A stretch of DNA of 64,000 nt, from NCBI RefSeq assembly GCF_034676705.1, contig NZ_JAUCBS010000009.1, forward strand, positions 124,001-188,000. The letters are read 5' to 3'. Under the pieces are notes generated by a model. That model was not told where the DNA came from, searched no databases, and saw only the letters and a program-made list of their open reading frames with translations. The position numbers and the translations under genes are program-made. Below, piece after piece: positions 42,299 through 51,064 of the stretch (positions are counted from its first letter, which is position 1; every line of letters begins with the position of its first letter). The stretch is from Gemmobacter sp. Lineage in GTDB: Bacteria; Pseudomonadota; Alphaproteobacteria; Rhodobacterales; Rhodobacteraceae.

Positions 42299-43119
42299 CA
42301 GTGTCTCCCGGATCCCATCATCTTCAGCAAGGCATTGCCGCGCACCGCAAAGGGCACGATCAGCACGATGACAAAGGTAAAGACGATCAGCAGCGTCGAA
42401 AGCGCGGCCAGCGTCGGATCCTGATATTGTTCCAGATGGTGATACATCGCGACCGGCAGGGTGTTCACGGCCGGACGGACGATGAAGATCGTGGTCTCCA
42501 CCTCGTCGAACGAGGTGATGAAGGCGAAGATGCCCGATACCAGCAGCGCCCCGCCGATCTGCGGCAGCACCACGCGGCGGAAGGCGGTCAGCGGCGTGGC
42601 GCCCAGGTCGCGGGCGGCTTCCTCGACGATGGGGTCCACCTCGCCGAAGCTGGCGGTCAGGATGGCGACGACAAAGGGCAGCATCAGGATGGCATGGGCC
42701 AGGATCACCCCGGTGAAGCTGCCATACAGCCCACGCCCCGCCACGATGAACAGCACGAACAGCGCAAAGCCGATCGCCACCCGCGGCACCACCAATGGCG
42801 CGAACAGCGTGGCCCGCAGCGCCGCCATGCCGCGCATCCGGTAGCGGGCCAGCGCATAGGCGATGGGCGTGCCCAGCACCAGCACCAGCAGGGTGGAAAT
42901 CACCCCGATGATCAACGAGTTCACCGCCCCGGCGCGGAACTGCGGATTGGCCAGCACATGGCGATACCAGTCCAGCGTGAACCCTTCGGGCGGCCAGGCG
43001 CTGTGGGGCGAGGTGTTGAAGCTGTTGACCACCACGATCAGGATCGGCGCCAGCATGAAGGCGACCACGGCGATCAGCGTCAGCCGCAGCGCCCAGGTTT
43101 TCAAGGCGGAATCCGGCAT
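42298..43119 (-). CDS. Polyamine-type ABC importer permease (PotC-like)
   Basis: A 273-residue permease with six expected helices. LAPILIVVVNSFN starts the periplasmic loop, and EEAARDLGATPLTAFRRVVLP is the EAA coupling loop. It lies 3 bp after the PotB-like permease. Homologues serve putrescine, spermidine, 2-aminoethylphosphonate and other small cations. Confidence 0.92.
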   Translation of the reverse strand: MPDSALKTWALRLTLIAVVAFMLAPILIVVVNSFNTSPHSAWPPEGFTLDWYRHVLANPQFRAGAVNSLIIGVISTLLVLVLGTPIAYALARYRMRGMAALRATLFAPLVVPRVAIGFALFVLFIVAGRGLYGSFTGVILAHAILMLPFVVAILTASFGEVDPIVEEAARDLGATPLTAFRRVVLPQIGGALLVSGIFAFITSFDEVETTIFIVRPAVNTLPVAMYHHLEQYQDPTLAALSTLLIVFTFVIVLIVPFAVRGNALLKMMGSGRH

Positions 43120-43122
43120 GCC

Positions 43123-43992
43123 CTAGCCCTCCTTGCCGACATGGGTGGCGCGGTTCACCCGCTCGAACACGAACAGCACCGCCAGCGCGGTGGCCAGCAG
43201 CACGATGGCCTGCACCGCCGCCAGCCCCCATTGCACCAGCCCGATGTTGTCATAGACCAGCCGCGACAGCGTCAGCACCCGCCCGCCGCCCAGCAGGCTG
43301 GGGGTGACAAAGGCGCTGACCGATAGGGCGAACACGATTTCCGCCGCCACCACGACGCCCGGCAGGGTCAGCGGCAGCGTGACCCGGCGGAACAGCGTGA
43401 ACCCGCCGGCGCCCAGATCCTGCGCCGCCTCGCGGTAGATCGGGGGAACCTGGGTCATGATGTTCAGGATCGGCAGCACCGCATAGGGCAGGATCACATG
43501 CACGATGGCGATGATCACCCCGGTTTCGTTGAAGATCAGCCGATAGGGCCCAAGGCCGACCGCGCCGAAGATCTGGTTGACGAACCCGTTGTCGGCCAGC
43601 AGCAGCAACCAGCCATAAGACCGGGACACCACGCTCATCAGCAGGGGCGAGAACAGCGAGATATAGGCGAACGCCCGCCAGACCGGGTTCTTCACCCGCA
43701 ACAGCGCGGCGGCGGTGGGATAGGCCAGCAGCAGGGTGAATATCGTGGCCAGCCCGGCAATGCGCACCGAATTCCACAGCACCAGCCAGTTGAACCCGTC
43801 GGTCAGGAATTCGGTCCAGATCGACAGGCCAAAGCCCATGCCATTGGCATTGCGATAGTTCAGACCATAGGCGCCCAGCATGACCATGGCGCCGACAAAG
43901 GGCAGCACCACCAGAAAGAACCCCGGCCCCAGCAGCAGCGTCAGCCGCAGCCAGCGCGGCATCGCGGCGCGGGGGGCTGCGACGCTGGTCAT
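43123..43992 (-). CDS. Polyamine-type ABC importer permease (PotB-like)
   Basis: A 289-residue permease. It has a first helix at LLLGPGFFLVVLPFVGAMVM, SVVSRSYGWLLLLADNGFV and the EAA loop REAAQDLGAGGFTLFRRVTLP. It overlaps the ATPase gene by 4 bp and pairs with the PotC-like permease. Confidence 0.92.
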   Translation of the reverse strand: MTSVAAPRAAMPRWLRLTLLLGPGFFLVVLPFVGAMVMLGAYGLNYRNANGMGFGLSIWTEFLTDGFNWLVLWNSVRIAGLATIFTLLLAYPTAAALLRVKNPVWRAFAYISLFSPLLMSVVSRSYGWLLLLADNGFVNQIFGAVGLGPYRLIFNETGVIIAIVHVILPYAVLPILNIMTQVPPIYREAAQDLGAGGFTLFRRVTLPLTLPGVVVAAEIVFALSVSAFVTPSLLGGGRVLTLSRLVYDNIGLVQWGLAAVQAIVLLATALAVLFVFERVNRATHVGKEG

Positions 43993-45056
43993 TCCGCATC
44001 CTCCGACACGGTGGTGGCGCGAATGGGCACGGCCGCGTCGGGCGCCCAGGACAGATGCGTGCGCGCGCCTTCGGGCAGCGGCGCCCGGTCGGCCAGCGCC
44101 TGCACCAGCAGCACGCGGCCCGTCTCCAGCGTCAGGCGATAGAGGACGGTCGCGCCCATGAACTCGGCCTCGGTCACGGTGGCGGGCAGGCCGGTCGCGC
44201 CCAGCTCGATCCGTTCTGGGCGCAGCGAGACGGGCAGCGTTTCGCCCACCGCATGGCCGGTGGCCGGCAGGGCAAAGTGCAGCCCCTGCGTGCTGGCCTG
44301 CGCGTGACCGCCCGATATGGCATCGACCGTCACGTCGATCAGGTTGGTGCGGCCGATGAAGCTGGCCACGAAACTGGTGGCCGGGCGCAGATACATTTCC
44401 GCCGGGGTGCCGATCTGTTCGATGCGCCCGCCGTTCATCACTGCCAGCCGGTCCGACATGGTCAGCGCCTCGGCCTGATTATGGGTGACATAGACAAAGG
44501 TCGTGCCGGTGCGCTTCTGGATCTGGCGCAGTTCGCGTTGCAGCTTCAGCTGCAATTTCAGATCCAGCGCGCCCAAGGGTTCGTCCAGCAGCAGGACCGC
44601 CGGTTCGTTGACCAGCGCCCGGGCGATGGCGACCCGCTGTTGCTGGCCGCCCGACAGGGCGGTTGCGGGGCGTTTTTCAAACCCCTCCAGGCTGACCACC
44701 TCCAGCATGGCGCCGACCTTGCGGGTGATCTCGCGCCCCGGCAGGCCCTTGATGCGCAGGCCAAAGGCCACGTTCTCGAACACGTCCAGATGCGGGAACA
44801 GCGCCATCTTCTGGAACACAAGGTTGGTGGGGCGCCGGTTGATCGGCACATCGTTCATCCGCTGGCCGCGGATCATCACATCGCCCTGGCTGGGGGTTTC
44901 CAGCCCGGCGATCATCCGCAGGGTCGTTGTCTTGCCGCAGCCCGACGGGCCCAGCAGCGAAAAGAACTCGCCCTTTTCGATGGCCAGGTCGACATCGCGG
45001 ACCACCTGGTCCGTGCCGAAGAATTTGTTCACGCCACGCAGCAGGACATCGGTCAT
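43989..45056 (-). CDS. Polyamine-type ABC importer ATPase (PotA-like)
   Basis: A 355-residue ATPase: Walker A GPSGCGKTTTLRM, Q-loop VFQKMALFPHLDV, signature LSGGQQQRVAIARAL, Walker B LLLDEPLGALD and switch His YVTHNQAEA. A C-terminal TOBE-type regulatory domain (residues ~240-355) follows. It is 96 bp downstream of the binding-protein gene across a hairpin, and overlaps the PotB-like permease gene. Confidence 0.94.
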   Translation of the reverse strand: MTDVLLRGVNKFFGTDQVVRDVDLAIEKGEFFSLLGPSGCGKTTTLRMIAGLETPSQGDVMIRGQRMNDVPINRRPTNLVFQKMALFPHLDVFENVAFGLRIKGLPGREITRKVGAMLEVVSLEGFEKRPATALSGGQQQRVAIARALVNEPAVLLLDEPLGALDLKLQLKLQRELRQIQKRTGTTFVYVTHNQAEALTMSDRLAVMNGGRIEQIGTPAEMYLRPATSFVASFIGRTNLIDVTVDAISGGHAQASTQGLHFALPATGHAVGETLPVSLRPERIELGATGLPATVTEAEFMGATVLYRLTLETGRVLLVQALADRAPLPEGARTHLSWAPDAAVPIRATTVSEDAE

Positions 45057-45086
45057 GGAGGGTTCCTGTCGGAGTCAAAGGGCCCA

Positions 45087-45113
45087 CCCCGGCCAGCAAG
45101 GAGGATGCCGGGG
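45087..45113 (-). other. Intercistronic hairpin after binding-protein gene
   Basis: CCCCGGC (45087-45093) pairs with GCCGGGG (45107-45113), and CGGGGCATGCCCCG (45126-45139) is a 14-bp palindrome, both in the 96-bp gap between the binding-protein and ATPase genes. Neither has a T-run. They probably raise the binding protein:ATPase ratio by partial termination or mRNA protection. Confidence 0.5.
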
Positions 45114-45152
45114 CCGGCCAGAGGACGGGGCATGCCCCGCCCTGCAAGGGAA

Positions 45153-46238
45153 TCAGAGGTTCGCCTTGACCCGGCGGTTCCATTCCTGCGACCAGGCAGC
45201 AGCATTCGCCGCGATGGCCGCGTAATCCAGCTGGATCGCCGCCGCGATCGCCTCGGGCTGGATCGCGGGATCGTCGGCCAGTTCGGCGGGCAGGGTGATG
45301 TTGTCGGTCAGCGGCACGACATGGGCGGTGACGCAGTAATCCAGCACGTTTTCCGCCGACAGCGAGATGTTCAGCAACTCGTGGCAGGCCGCGATCTGCG
45401 CATCGGAACTGCCGTTGACCAGCTGGAACCCCTCGGGGAAGGCGACCTGACCCTCTTTCGGGACGGCATAGCCGATGGGCGCGCCACCCTTGGCCCAGGG
45501 CAGCACCACGCCGCGGAAATGCGGCGCCAGCACCACCTCGCCCGAGACCAGCAGCTGTTGCAGCTGCGCGTTCGAGGTGACCAGCGAATGGAACTGCCCG
45601 TCGCGCGCGGCCTTTTCATACAGCTCGAACGCCACTTCGGCATCCTTTTCGCTGCCGCCGCGCAGTTTCGCCATGACGGAAAAGGCATTGCCGGCCCAGA
45701 AGCTGTCGAACAGCGCCACCTTGCCGCGCAGCGCCGGGTCAAAGATCATTTCCCAGCTGTCGGGCGCGGTGCTGAAGGCGCCCGTGTTATAGGCCAGGCC
45801 GCCCACATCCATGCAGAAGATCGCGCCCAGGTCGTTCGGCTGGCGATAGGCCGGCAGGATATGCGCCACGTTCGGCACGTTCGCCTCGGTGATCGGCAGC
45901 CACAGGTCCACGGCGCGGCCGCGCGCGGTGGCATCCATGTTGAAGAACCCCAGGTTCAGCAGCGGATTCTTCGGGTCGATATCGCGCGAGGCCTGAAGCT
46001 GCGGATAGGTGGCGCCGTTGGTGCCGGCGATCATCTCGATGGTGACGTTGGGATGGGCGGCCATGTATTCGGCGGCGATGCGGCGCGGGGTGGGTTCCTG
46101 GGCGCCGGTCCAGATGAACTGGGTCAGCTTCACCTTGTCTTGCGCGAGCGCGAACGAAGGCAGCATCGAGGCCAGCCCCAGCGCCGAGCCGCCAGCAAGG
46201 AGAGAGCGACGCGAGGGGGTGAGCAGGCTGGTCGTCAT
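45153..46238 (-). CDS. Polyamine-type ABC substrate-binding protein (PotD-like), Tat signal
   Basis: A 361-residue periplasmic binding protein of the iron(III)/spermidine-type family. The twin-arginine signal SRRSLLAGGSALGLASMLP is cut after FALAQ. The mature part starts KVKLTQFIWTGAQEPTPRR and holds FDSFWAGNAFSVMAKLRGG and GVVLPWAKGGAPIGYAVP. ATG 46238 is chosen for the signal peptide; ATGs at 46250 and 46259 are alternatives and the ribosome binding site AAGGA is distant. It is the first gene of a nine-gene operon reaching to 34542. Whether the ligand is a polyamine or a hydantoin/creatinine-like compound is open. Confidence 0.9.
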   Translation of the reverse strand: MTTSLLTPSRRSLLAGGSALGLASMLPSFALAQDKVKLTQFIWTGAQEPTPRRIAAEYMAAHPNVTIEMIAGTNGATYPQLQASRDIDPKNPLLNLGFFNMDATARGRAVDLWLPITEANVPNVAHILPAYRQPNDLGAIFCMDVGGLAYNTGAFSTAPDSWEMIFDPALRGKVALFDSFWAGNAFSVMAKLRGGSEKDAEVAFELYEKAARDGQFHSLVTSNAQLQQLLVSGEVVLAPHFRGVVLPWAKGGAPIGYAVPKEGQVAFPEGFQLVNGSSDAQIAACHELLNISLSAENVLDYCVTAHVVPLTDNITLPAELADDPAIQPEAIAAAIQLDYAAIAANAAAWSQEWNRRVKANL

Positions 46239-46797
46239 GTCTGGATACATCCTTGTCATGGGGCGGGCCGGGCAGTCGGCCACGCGGCGGCAGGTGCGCC
46301 CGGGTGGGCGGGTGGCGGACACAGGCCCCTTGCCGAATGACATACAGGGCTGCGCTTCAATCTGTATACACTTTGGAATGCAGCTGCGGAGACTGTTTGT
46401 AACACTGCGGCGCAAGTTTTTCGGATGCTGCCGGCGTGTTGCCCGGAAAATGGGCAAACGCCCGCGTTCCGTGCCGAACCAGCAGCGGCACTGCCTGTTC
46501 TGCCGGCAATCCGGGCACGGTCATGTGACCCCGGCCATGGTCGGCCGCCCGTGGTGGCCGCGATAACGAATCGGTGCAGGCGGCAGGATTCGACCGGGCC
46601 GTCCGGCCGGGCCCTTGCCGGGTGCTGAAAACATGTGCCAACAATAGATCTATGCCAGTCAGCAGCGCCCGCATTCGCTCTGCATCCCCGCCCCCGGCCG
46701 TCATATTGGCGCGGCAGGGCGGGATTAAGCCTAAATCAACAAAGCCCTGTGCAGACTGTCGCCAACGCCCGCTTTCCCGCGAACGGAAGATGCCCCC
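46239..46797. promoter_or_regulatory. 559-bp intergenic region with TGTATACA palindrome
   Basis: The control region of the minus-strand operon and of the plus-strand gene at 46798. TGTATACA (46363-46370), 125 bp before the binding-protein start, is a perfect 8-bp palindrome and candidate GntR site. TTGCCC/GGGCAA (46439-46444, 46452-46457) is a small hairpin. An AT-richer patch around 46728-46746 (TTAAGCCTAAATCAACAAAG) may be the promoter for 46798. A 115-codon antisense open frame (46357-46704) lacks any family feature and I do not count it as a gene. Confidence 0.5.
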
Positions 46798-47124
46798 ATG
46801 CGTGTTGTCGGATTGACGCTAGCCGGATTGGTCGCCCTGACGGGGGTGGCTGTGCTGCCCGATGACCGTTCGGACCAGCTGGGCATCCTGATCGGGCCGA
46901 CCGTCGATGGCGCCAGCGGCATGGCGCAGGTGCTGGGGCTGGGCCTGCCGGTGCTGGACATCCGGCTGGGCGGGCTGCTGGTGATCATCGCGGCCGACAG
47001 CGATACGGCCGGGCGCATCGCGCTGGCCGATCTGCGCGAGCGGCTGCCGGCGGGCATGATCGTGCTGAACGCGCGGGGGGAAACCTGTGTGACGGTGCAG
47101 GCGCGGGGGGGCCGCAATGCCTGA
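46798..47124 (+). CDS. Small hypothetical exported or membrane-anchored protein
   Basis: A 108-residue protein I do not recognise. The N-terminus MRVVGLTLAGLVALTGVAVL is a signal peptide or membrane anchor. A Gly/Leu-rich hydrophobic middle (LGLPVLDIRLGGLLVIIAAD) could be a second membrane segment. GGAAG lies 8 bases before the ATG. Its last codons overlap the ATG at 47117 of the sensor kinase, so the two are probably co-translated and functionally linked, for example as a sensory accessory; this link is inferred only from the overlap. Confidence 0.7.
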   Translation: MRVVGLTLAGLVALTGVAVLPDDRSDQLGILIGPTVDGASGMAQVLGLGLPVLDIRLGGLLVIIAADSDTAGRIALADLRERLPAGMIVLNARGETCVTVQARGGRNA

Positions 47125-47335
47125 CCGCGCGCCCCCCGTCAGCCGGCTGACCCGGCTTCGCGGCCATGTGGTGCGCTATATCCTGGGCTATGTCTGGCTG
47201 CATCTGCCGCTGACGGTGGCGCTGGCACTGTGGGGCGGGGCCGGCGGGCTGGCCGTCCGCTGGCGGTCGCAGCACTGGCCGGGGCCTGCACGCTGGAATG
47301 GTGGCGCGACCCCCTGGGCGAAACCGTGCAGCTGA
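47117..47335 (+). pseudogene. Displaced 5' segment of the hybrid sensor kinase gene (frameshift)
   Basis: The ATG at 47117 overlaps the end of the preceding gene and opens a frame with LRGHVVRYILGYVWLHLPLT, a membrane segment typical of the N-terminus of this sensor family. After about residue 43 (near 47245) the frame loses similarity, while the expected continuation PLAVAALAGACTLEWWRDP appears in the frame of the kinase body. The switch needs one missing base in a G/C-rich stretch (47230-47262). It is a frameshift mutation, a sequencing or assembly error, or less likely programmed slippage. Confidence 0.65.
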
Positions 47336-48804
47336 CCATCGCGGCCAGTCTGGCGCTGATCGTCGGGTTCATGGTGTTCCAGCTGTCCTTTCACCCCTGG
47401 CAGCCCGATGCGCATATGTACTTCTTTGCCGCCTATGCCGGGATTTCCGCCTTTTGCAACGCGCGGGCCATCGTGGTGTATGGCGTGGTCGTCATGCTGC
47501 ACCACCTGATCCTGAACTTCCTGCTGCCCCATGCCGTGTTCCTGGGGGGCGAGGATCTGGGCCGTGTCATGCTGCATGCCGTCGTGGTCATGGTGCAGGG
47601 GGTGGCGCTGGTCTGGCTGGCCAATCTGCTGGTCCGCACGATCGAGGAGGCGGATGCCGCCAACCGCGCCAAGACCACCTTCCTTGCCAACATGAGCCAC
47701 GAGATTCGGACCCCGATGAACGGTGTTCTGGGCATGGCCGAACTGCTGGGCGAAACCCGGCTGGCCCCCGACCAGCGCAGCATGCTGGACACCATGCGCA
47801 GTTCGGCGGTGGCGCTGCTGGGGGTGATCAACGATATTCTCGATCTGGCCCGGATCGAGTCGGGCAAGGCCACGCTGGACCCCCAGCCCTTCGATACCGC
47901 CGCCCTGCTGCACCGGGTCGAGGCGCTGCACCGCGTCTCGGCCGAACGCAAGGGGGTGGCATTCGTGCTGGACATGCCGGCGCAGGACCGCACCATCCGG
48001 CTGGGCGACGAAACCAAGCTGACCCAGATCCTGAACAACCTGATCGGCAATGCGGTCAAGTTCACCACCGCGGGCGCGGTCCGCATTGCCGTGGACCTGT
48101 CGCAGGACGACCGGCTGATCATTTCCATCACCGATACCGGCATCGGCATGACGCCCGATCAGCTGGCGCGCATCTTTGACGAATTCGAACAGGCCGATAC
48201 ATCCATCACCCGGCGGTTCGGCGGATCGGGGCTGGGCATGCCCATCGTGCGGCGGCTGGTGGGCATGATGGGCGGCGATCTGCAACTGCGATCAACCCCC
48301 GGTGCGGGCACCACGGCCCACCTGTCGCTGCCCCTGCCGCTGTCCAGCCTGCCCGCCGCGCTGCGCGCCGGCCACACCAACACCTCGCGCCGCCGCCCAA
48401 GCGACCTGCACCTGCTGGTGGCCGAAGACAATGGCACCAACACGCTGATCCTGCGCGCCATGCTGGGCGCGCTGGGGGTGTCGGCCGATTTCGTCGAAGA
48501 TGGCGCCCAGGCCGTCGCCGCCTGGCAGCCCGGCAAATATGACGTGCTGCTGCTGGATATCAGCATGCCGGTGCTGGACGGGGTCTCGGCGCTGGCCGCC
48601 ATCCGCGGCCGCGCCGCGGCCACCCCCGGTGCCGCGGCGCCGGTGGCGGTTGCCGCCACCGCCAACGTGATGGAGGATCAGGTGCAGGGCTATCTGTCCG
48701 CCGGCTTCGTCGCTGTTCTGGGCAAGCCCTACCAGAAATCCGATCTGGAAGCTGTGCTGGAACGGGCGATCTGCCACATCGCCGAACGCCGCATGGTCGC
48801 CTGA
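47230..48804 (+). CDS. Hybrid sensor histidine kinase with receiver domain
   Basis: The main part of a membrane hybrid kinase (524 codons from GTG 47230). The N-terminal membrane sensor holds HPWQPDAHMYFFAAYAGISA and LHHLILNFLLPHAVFLGGED, a domain also seen in chemoreceptors. The kinase follows: FLANMSHEIRTPMNGVLGMA, LNNLIGNAVKF, DTGIGM and FGGSGLGMPIV. The C-terminal receiver has AEDNGTNTLIL, LLLDISMPVLDG and LGKPYQK. No output domain follows, so phosphate must pass to another protein. The first membrane helix lies in another frame (47117), so the true gene probably spans 47117-48804. Confidence 0.85.
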   Translation: MGRGRRAGRPLAVAALAGACTLEWWRDPLGETVQLTIAASLALIVGFMVFQLSFHPWQPDAHMYFFAAYAGISAFCNARAIVVYGVVVMLHHLILNFLLPHAVFLGGEDLGRVMLHAVVVMVQGVALVWLANLLVRTIEEADAANRAKTTFLANMSHEIRTPMNGVLGMAELLGETRLAPDQRSMLDTMRSSAVALLGVINDILDLARIESGKATLDPQPFDTAALLHRVEALHRVSAERKGVAFVLDMPAQDRTIRLGDETKLTQILNNLIGNAVKFTTAGAVRIAVDLSQDDRLIISITDTGIGMTPDQLARIFDEFEQADTSITRRFGGSGLGMPIVRRLVGMMGGDLQLRSTPGAGTTAHLSLPLPLSSLPAALRAGHTNTSRRRPSDLHLLVAEDNGTNTLILRAMLGALGVSADFVEDGAQAVAAWQPGKYDVLLLDISMPVLDGVSALAAIRGRAAATPGAAAPVAVAATANVMEDQVQGYLSAGFVAVLGKPYQKSDLEAVLERAICHIAERRMVA

Positions 48805-48897
48805 GGTGGCTTGCGCCCGCGCGGGCGGCAGTCCATGTGCCTTGTGCTTGCCAAATGCGCGGTCTGCCGCGATTGTGGCGCCGGCTCGGGGATGATC

Positions 48898-49608
48898 ATG
48901 GCACCAAAGACCGCTTCAAAAGGCCTGCAACCGATTCTGGAACGTCAGACCGTTCAGGATCAGGTCTATGCCCAACTGCGCGAGGCGTTGATCGCCGGCG
49001 CGTTCGAGGCGAAGGAGGCGTTCACCATCGCGGGCCTTGCCGACCGCTTCCATGTCTCGCACATGCCCGTGCGCGAGGCGCTGCGCCGCCTGGCCGCCGA
49101 AAGCGCGCTGCGCATCGCGCCATCGGGCACCGCCTATGTGCCCGACCTGTCGGCCGAGGAACTGGATGACATCACCCGCGCCCGGGTGATCATCGAAGGG
49201 GCGACGGCGGCCATCGCCTTTGACCATCTGGATGCCGCCGATCTGGCGGAACTGTCGGCCATTGTCGCGCGCCACCATGCCAGCGGGCTGGCCGGCGATA
49301 CCCCCGCCATGACGGCGGCAAACCGCGAATTCCATTTCTACGTCTACCGCGCCGCGCAAAGCCCCGTGCTGATGAGCCAGATCGAAAACCTGTGGCTGCG
49401 CTCGGGACCCTATGTGCGCATCTTGTCCGACCGCATGGAACAGCTGCTGAAAACCGCGCTGCGCGACAGTTTCACCGCGCATCACGATGCGGCCTGCGCC
49501 GCGCTGGCCGCCGGCGATGCCGTGGCGTTCCGGGCTGCGGTGGAAACCGATATCCAGGCCTCGCACCTGTTGCTGCGCAAGCTGGTGGCCGAGGCCGGGG
49601 CCGCCTGA
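48898..49608 (+). CDS. GntR-family regulator (FadR/FCD type)
   Basis: A 236-residue regulator (ATG 48892 is an alternative start). The winged helix holds QVYAQLREALIAGAFEAKEA and VSHMPVREALRRLAAES. The FCD domain holds EGATAAIAFDHLD, REFHFYVYRAAQSP and HHDAACAALAAGD. It precedes the M20 peptidase gene by 79 bp. The same TTGATCA-type motif occurs in front of every transcription unit of the following 13 kb, which makes this protein the obvious candidate regulator of the whole peptide-catabolism cluster, including its own downstream operon. Confidence 0.92.
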   Translation: MAPKTASKGLQPILERQTVQDQVYAQLREALIAGAFEAKEAFTIAGLADRFHVSHMPVREALRRLAAESALRIAPSGTAYVPDLSAEELDDITRARVIIEGATAAIAFDHLDAADLAELSAIVARHHASGLAGDTPAMTAANREFHFYVYRAAQSPVLMSQIENLWLRSGPYVRILSDRMEQLLKTALRDSFTAHHDAACAALAAGDAVAFRAAVETDIQASHLLLRKLVAEAGAA

Positions 49609-49630
49609 GCCGCCTTTTGCGGAATTACGC

Positions 49631-49665
49631 TTGATCAAACAATCACAATTGATATGGCTTGATCA
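49631..49665. promoter_or_regulatory. Two TTGATCA sites before the M20 peptidase gene
   Basis: GCTTGATCA occurs twice, with TTGATCA at 49631-49637 and 49659-49665, 28 bp apart, in the 79-bp gap between the GntR gene and the M20 peptidase gene. Related sites lie at 53440-53451, 55743-55757 and 62289-62300. They are probable GntR operators. Confidence 0.6.
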
Positions 49666-49687
49666 CACGCCGACGACAGGAGAGCCG

Positions 49688-51064
49688 ATGACCCGCGATG
49701 CCGCCATTGCCGCTGCCCTTGCCACGCTGACCAGCGGCCGGTTCAAGGCCGATCTGGCCCGCCGCGTGGCGATGCCCACCGTCTCGCGCGAGGAGGCGCA
49801 CTGGCCCGACCTGCAACGCTATCTGGACGAGGAACTGGCCCCGGTCTTTGCCCGCCTGGGGTTCGACCAGCGCCAGTTCCGCCATGATCCGGCGCCTGGC
49901 GGGTTCCTGCTGGCCAGCCGGATCGAGGATCCGGCCTTGCCCACGGTGCTGATGTATGGCCATGGCGATGTGGTGACCGGCGTGCCGGACATGTGGTCGC
50001 CCGGCCTGACCCCGTTTGAAATGACCGAACGGGATGGCGTCTGGTATGGCCGCGGCACCGCCGACAACAAGGGCCAGCATTCGGTGAACCTTGCCGCGAT
50101 CGAGGCGGTGCTGGCGGTGAACGGGCGGCTGGGCTTCAACCTGAAGTTCCTGATGGAAATGGGCGAGGAATATGGCTCGCCCGGTCTGGCCGATCTGGTG
50201 GCGGAAAATGCCGAGGCGTTCGCGGCCGACATGCTGATCGCCTCGGACGGGCCGCGCATCGGGCGGTTGCAGCCGACGATCTTCCTGGGCGCGCGCGGCG
50301 GGCTGAACATCCACCTGGAGGTCAACGCGCGCGAAGGCTACCATCATTCCGGCAACTGGGGCGGCCTGCTGGCCAATCCGGGCGTGGAACTGGCCCATGC
50401 CATCGCGGCGCTGATCGGCCCCACGGGCGAATGCCTGGTGCCGGAACTGACGCCGGGCACCATCCCCGAGGATGTGAAACAGGCGCTGGCGCGCTGCACC
50501 ATCGAAACCTCGCCCGGCGATCCGCCGCTGGACGCCTGGTGGGGCGCCCCGGGGCTGACACAGGCCGAACGGGTCTATGGCTGGTCCACGCTGGAGGTGA
50601 TGGAGATCGAATGCGGCAATATCGCCAAGCCGCTCTATGCCATTCCGCCATGGGCGCGGGCGCGGTTGCAGCTGCGCCATCCGGTGGGCGTGGATACCGC
50701 CGATGCCATCCCGGCCGTGCGGCGCAAACTGGATGCGGCGGGGTTCCAGCGGGTGCAGATCGTGCCGGCGGTGGATGCCGCCTTTCCCGCCAGCCGGTCG
50801 GATTTGCAGAACGACTGGGTGCGCTTTGCCGCCGCCTCGCTGGAACGCACGCTGGGCAAGCCGCCGGTGATCCTGCCGAACCTGGGCGGGTCGCTGCCGA
50901 ACACGATCTTCACCGATACGCTGGGCCTGCCCACCATCTGGGTGCCGCATTCCTACCCCGGCTGCGGCCAACACGGCGCCGATGAACACCTGCCGGTGTC
51001 CATCGTGCAAGAGGGGCTGGCCATGATGGCGGGCCTGTTCTGGGATCTGGGGCACCGGGCATGA
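49688..51064 (+). CDS. M20-family metallopeptidase
   Basis: A 458-residue dizinc peptidase. The metal and catalytic residues are His92 and Asp94 in YGHGDVV, Asp126 in GRGTADNKGQ, Glu160/Glu161 in MEMGEEYGSPG, Asp187 in ASDGPR and a late His in GCGQHGADEH. It should cleave dipeptides or N-acyl amino acids in the cytoplasm. AGGAGA ends 4 bases before ATG 49688. The stop overlaps the class V aminotransferase start (ATGA). The larger size relative to ArgE suits a CPG2/dipeptidase-type enzyme. Confidence 0.92.
   Translation: MTRDAAIAAALATLTSGRFKADLARRVAMPTVSREEAHWPDLQRYLDEELAPVFARLGFDQRQFRHDPAPGGFLLASRIEDPALPTVLMYGHGDVVTGVPDMWSPGLTPFEMTERDGVWYGRGTADNKGQHSVNLAAIEAVLAVNGRLGFNLKFLMEMGEEYGSPGLADLVAENAEAFAADMLIASDGPRIGRLQPTIFLGARGGLNIHLEVNAREGYHHSGNWGGLLANPGVELAHAIAALIGPTGECLVPELTPGTIPEDVKQALARCTIETSPGDPPLDAWWGAPGLTQAERVYGWSTLEVMEIECGNIAKPLYAIPPWARARLQLRHPVGVDTADAIPAVRRKLDAAGFQRVQIVPAVDAAFPASRSDLQNDWVRFAAASLERTLGKPPVILPNLGGSLPNTIFTDTLGLPTIWVPHSYPGCGQHGADEHLPVSIVQEGLAMMAGLFWDLGHRA

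Noticed and set aside
40202..43231. A 1009-codon frame suggesting a large fused HyuA protein
   Set aside because: The first 311 codons are an out-of-frame shadow of the PotC-like permease; HyuA similarity begins exactly at the ATG overlapping the permease stop (42298).
46357..46704. 115-codon minus-strand open frame in the intergenic region before 46798
   Set aside because: No recognisable family, signal or good ribosome binding site, and it would cover the likely promoter and TGTATACA site of the nine-gene operon.
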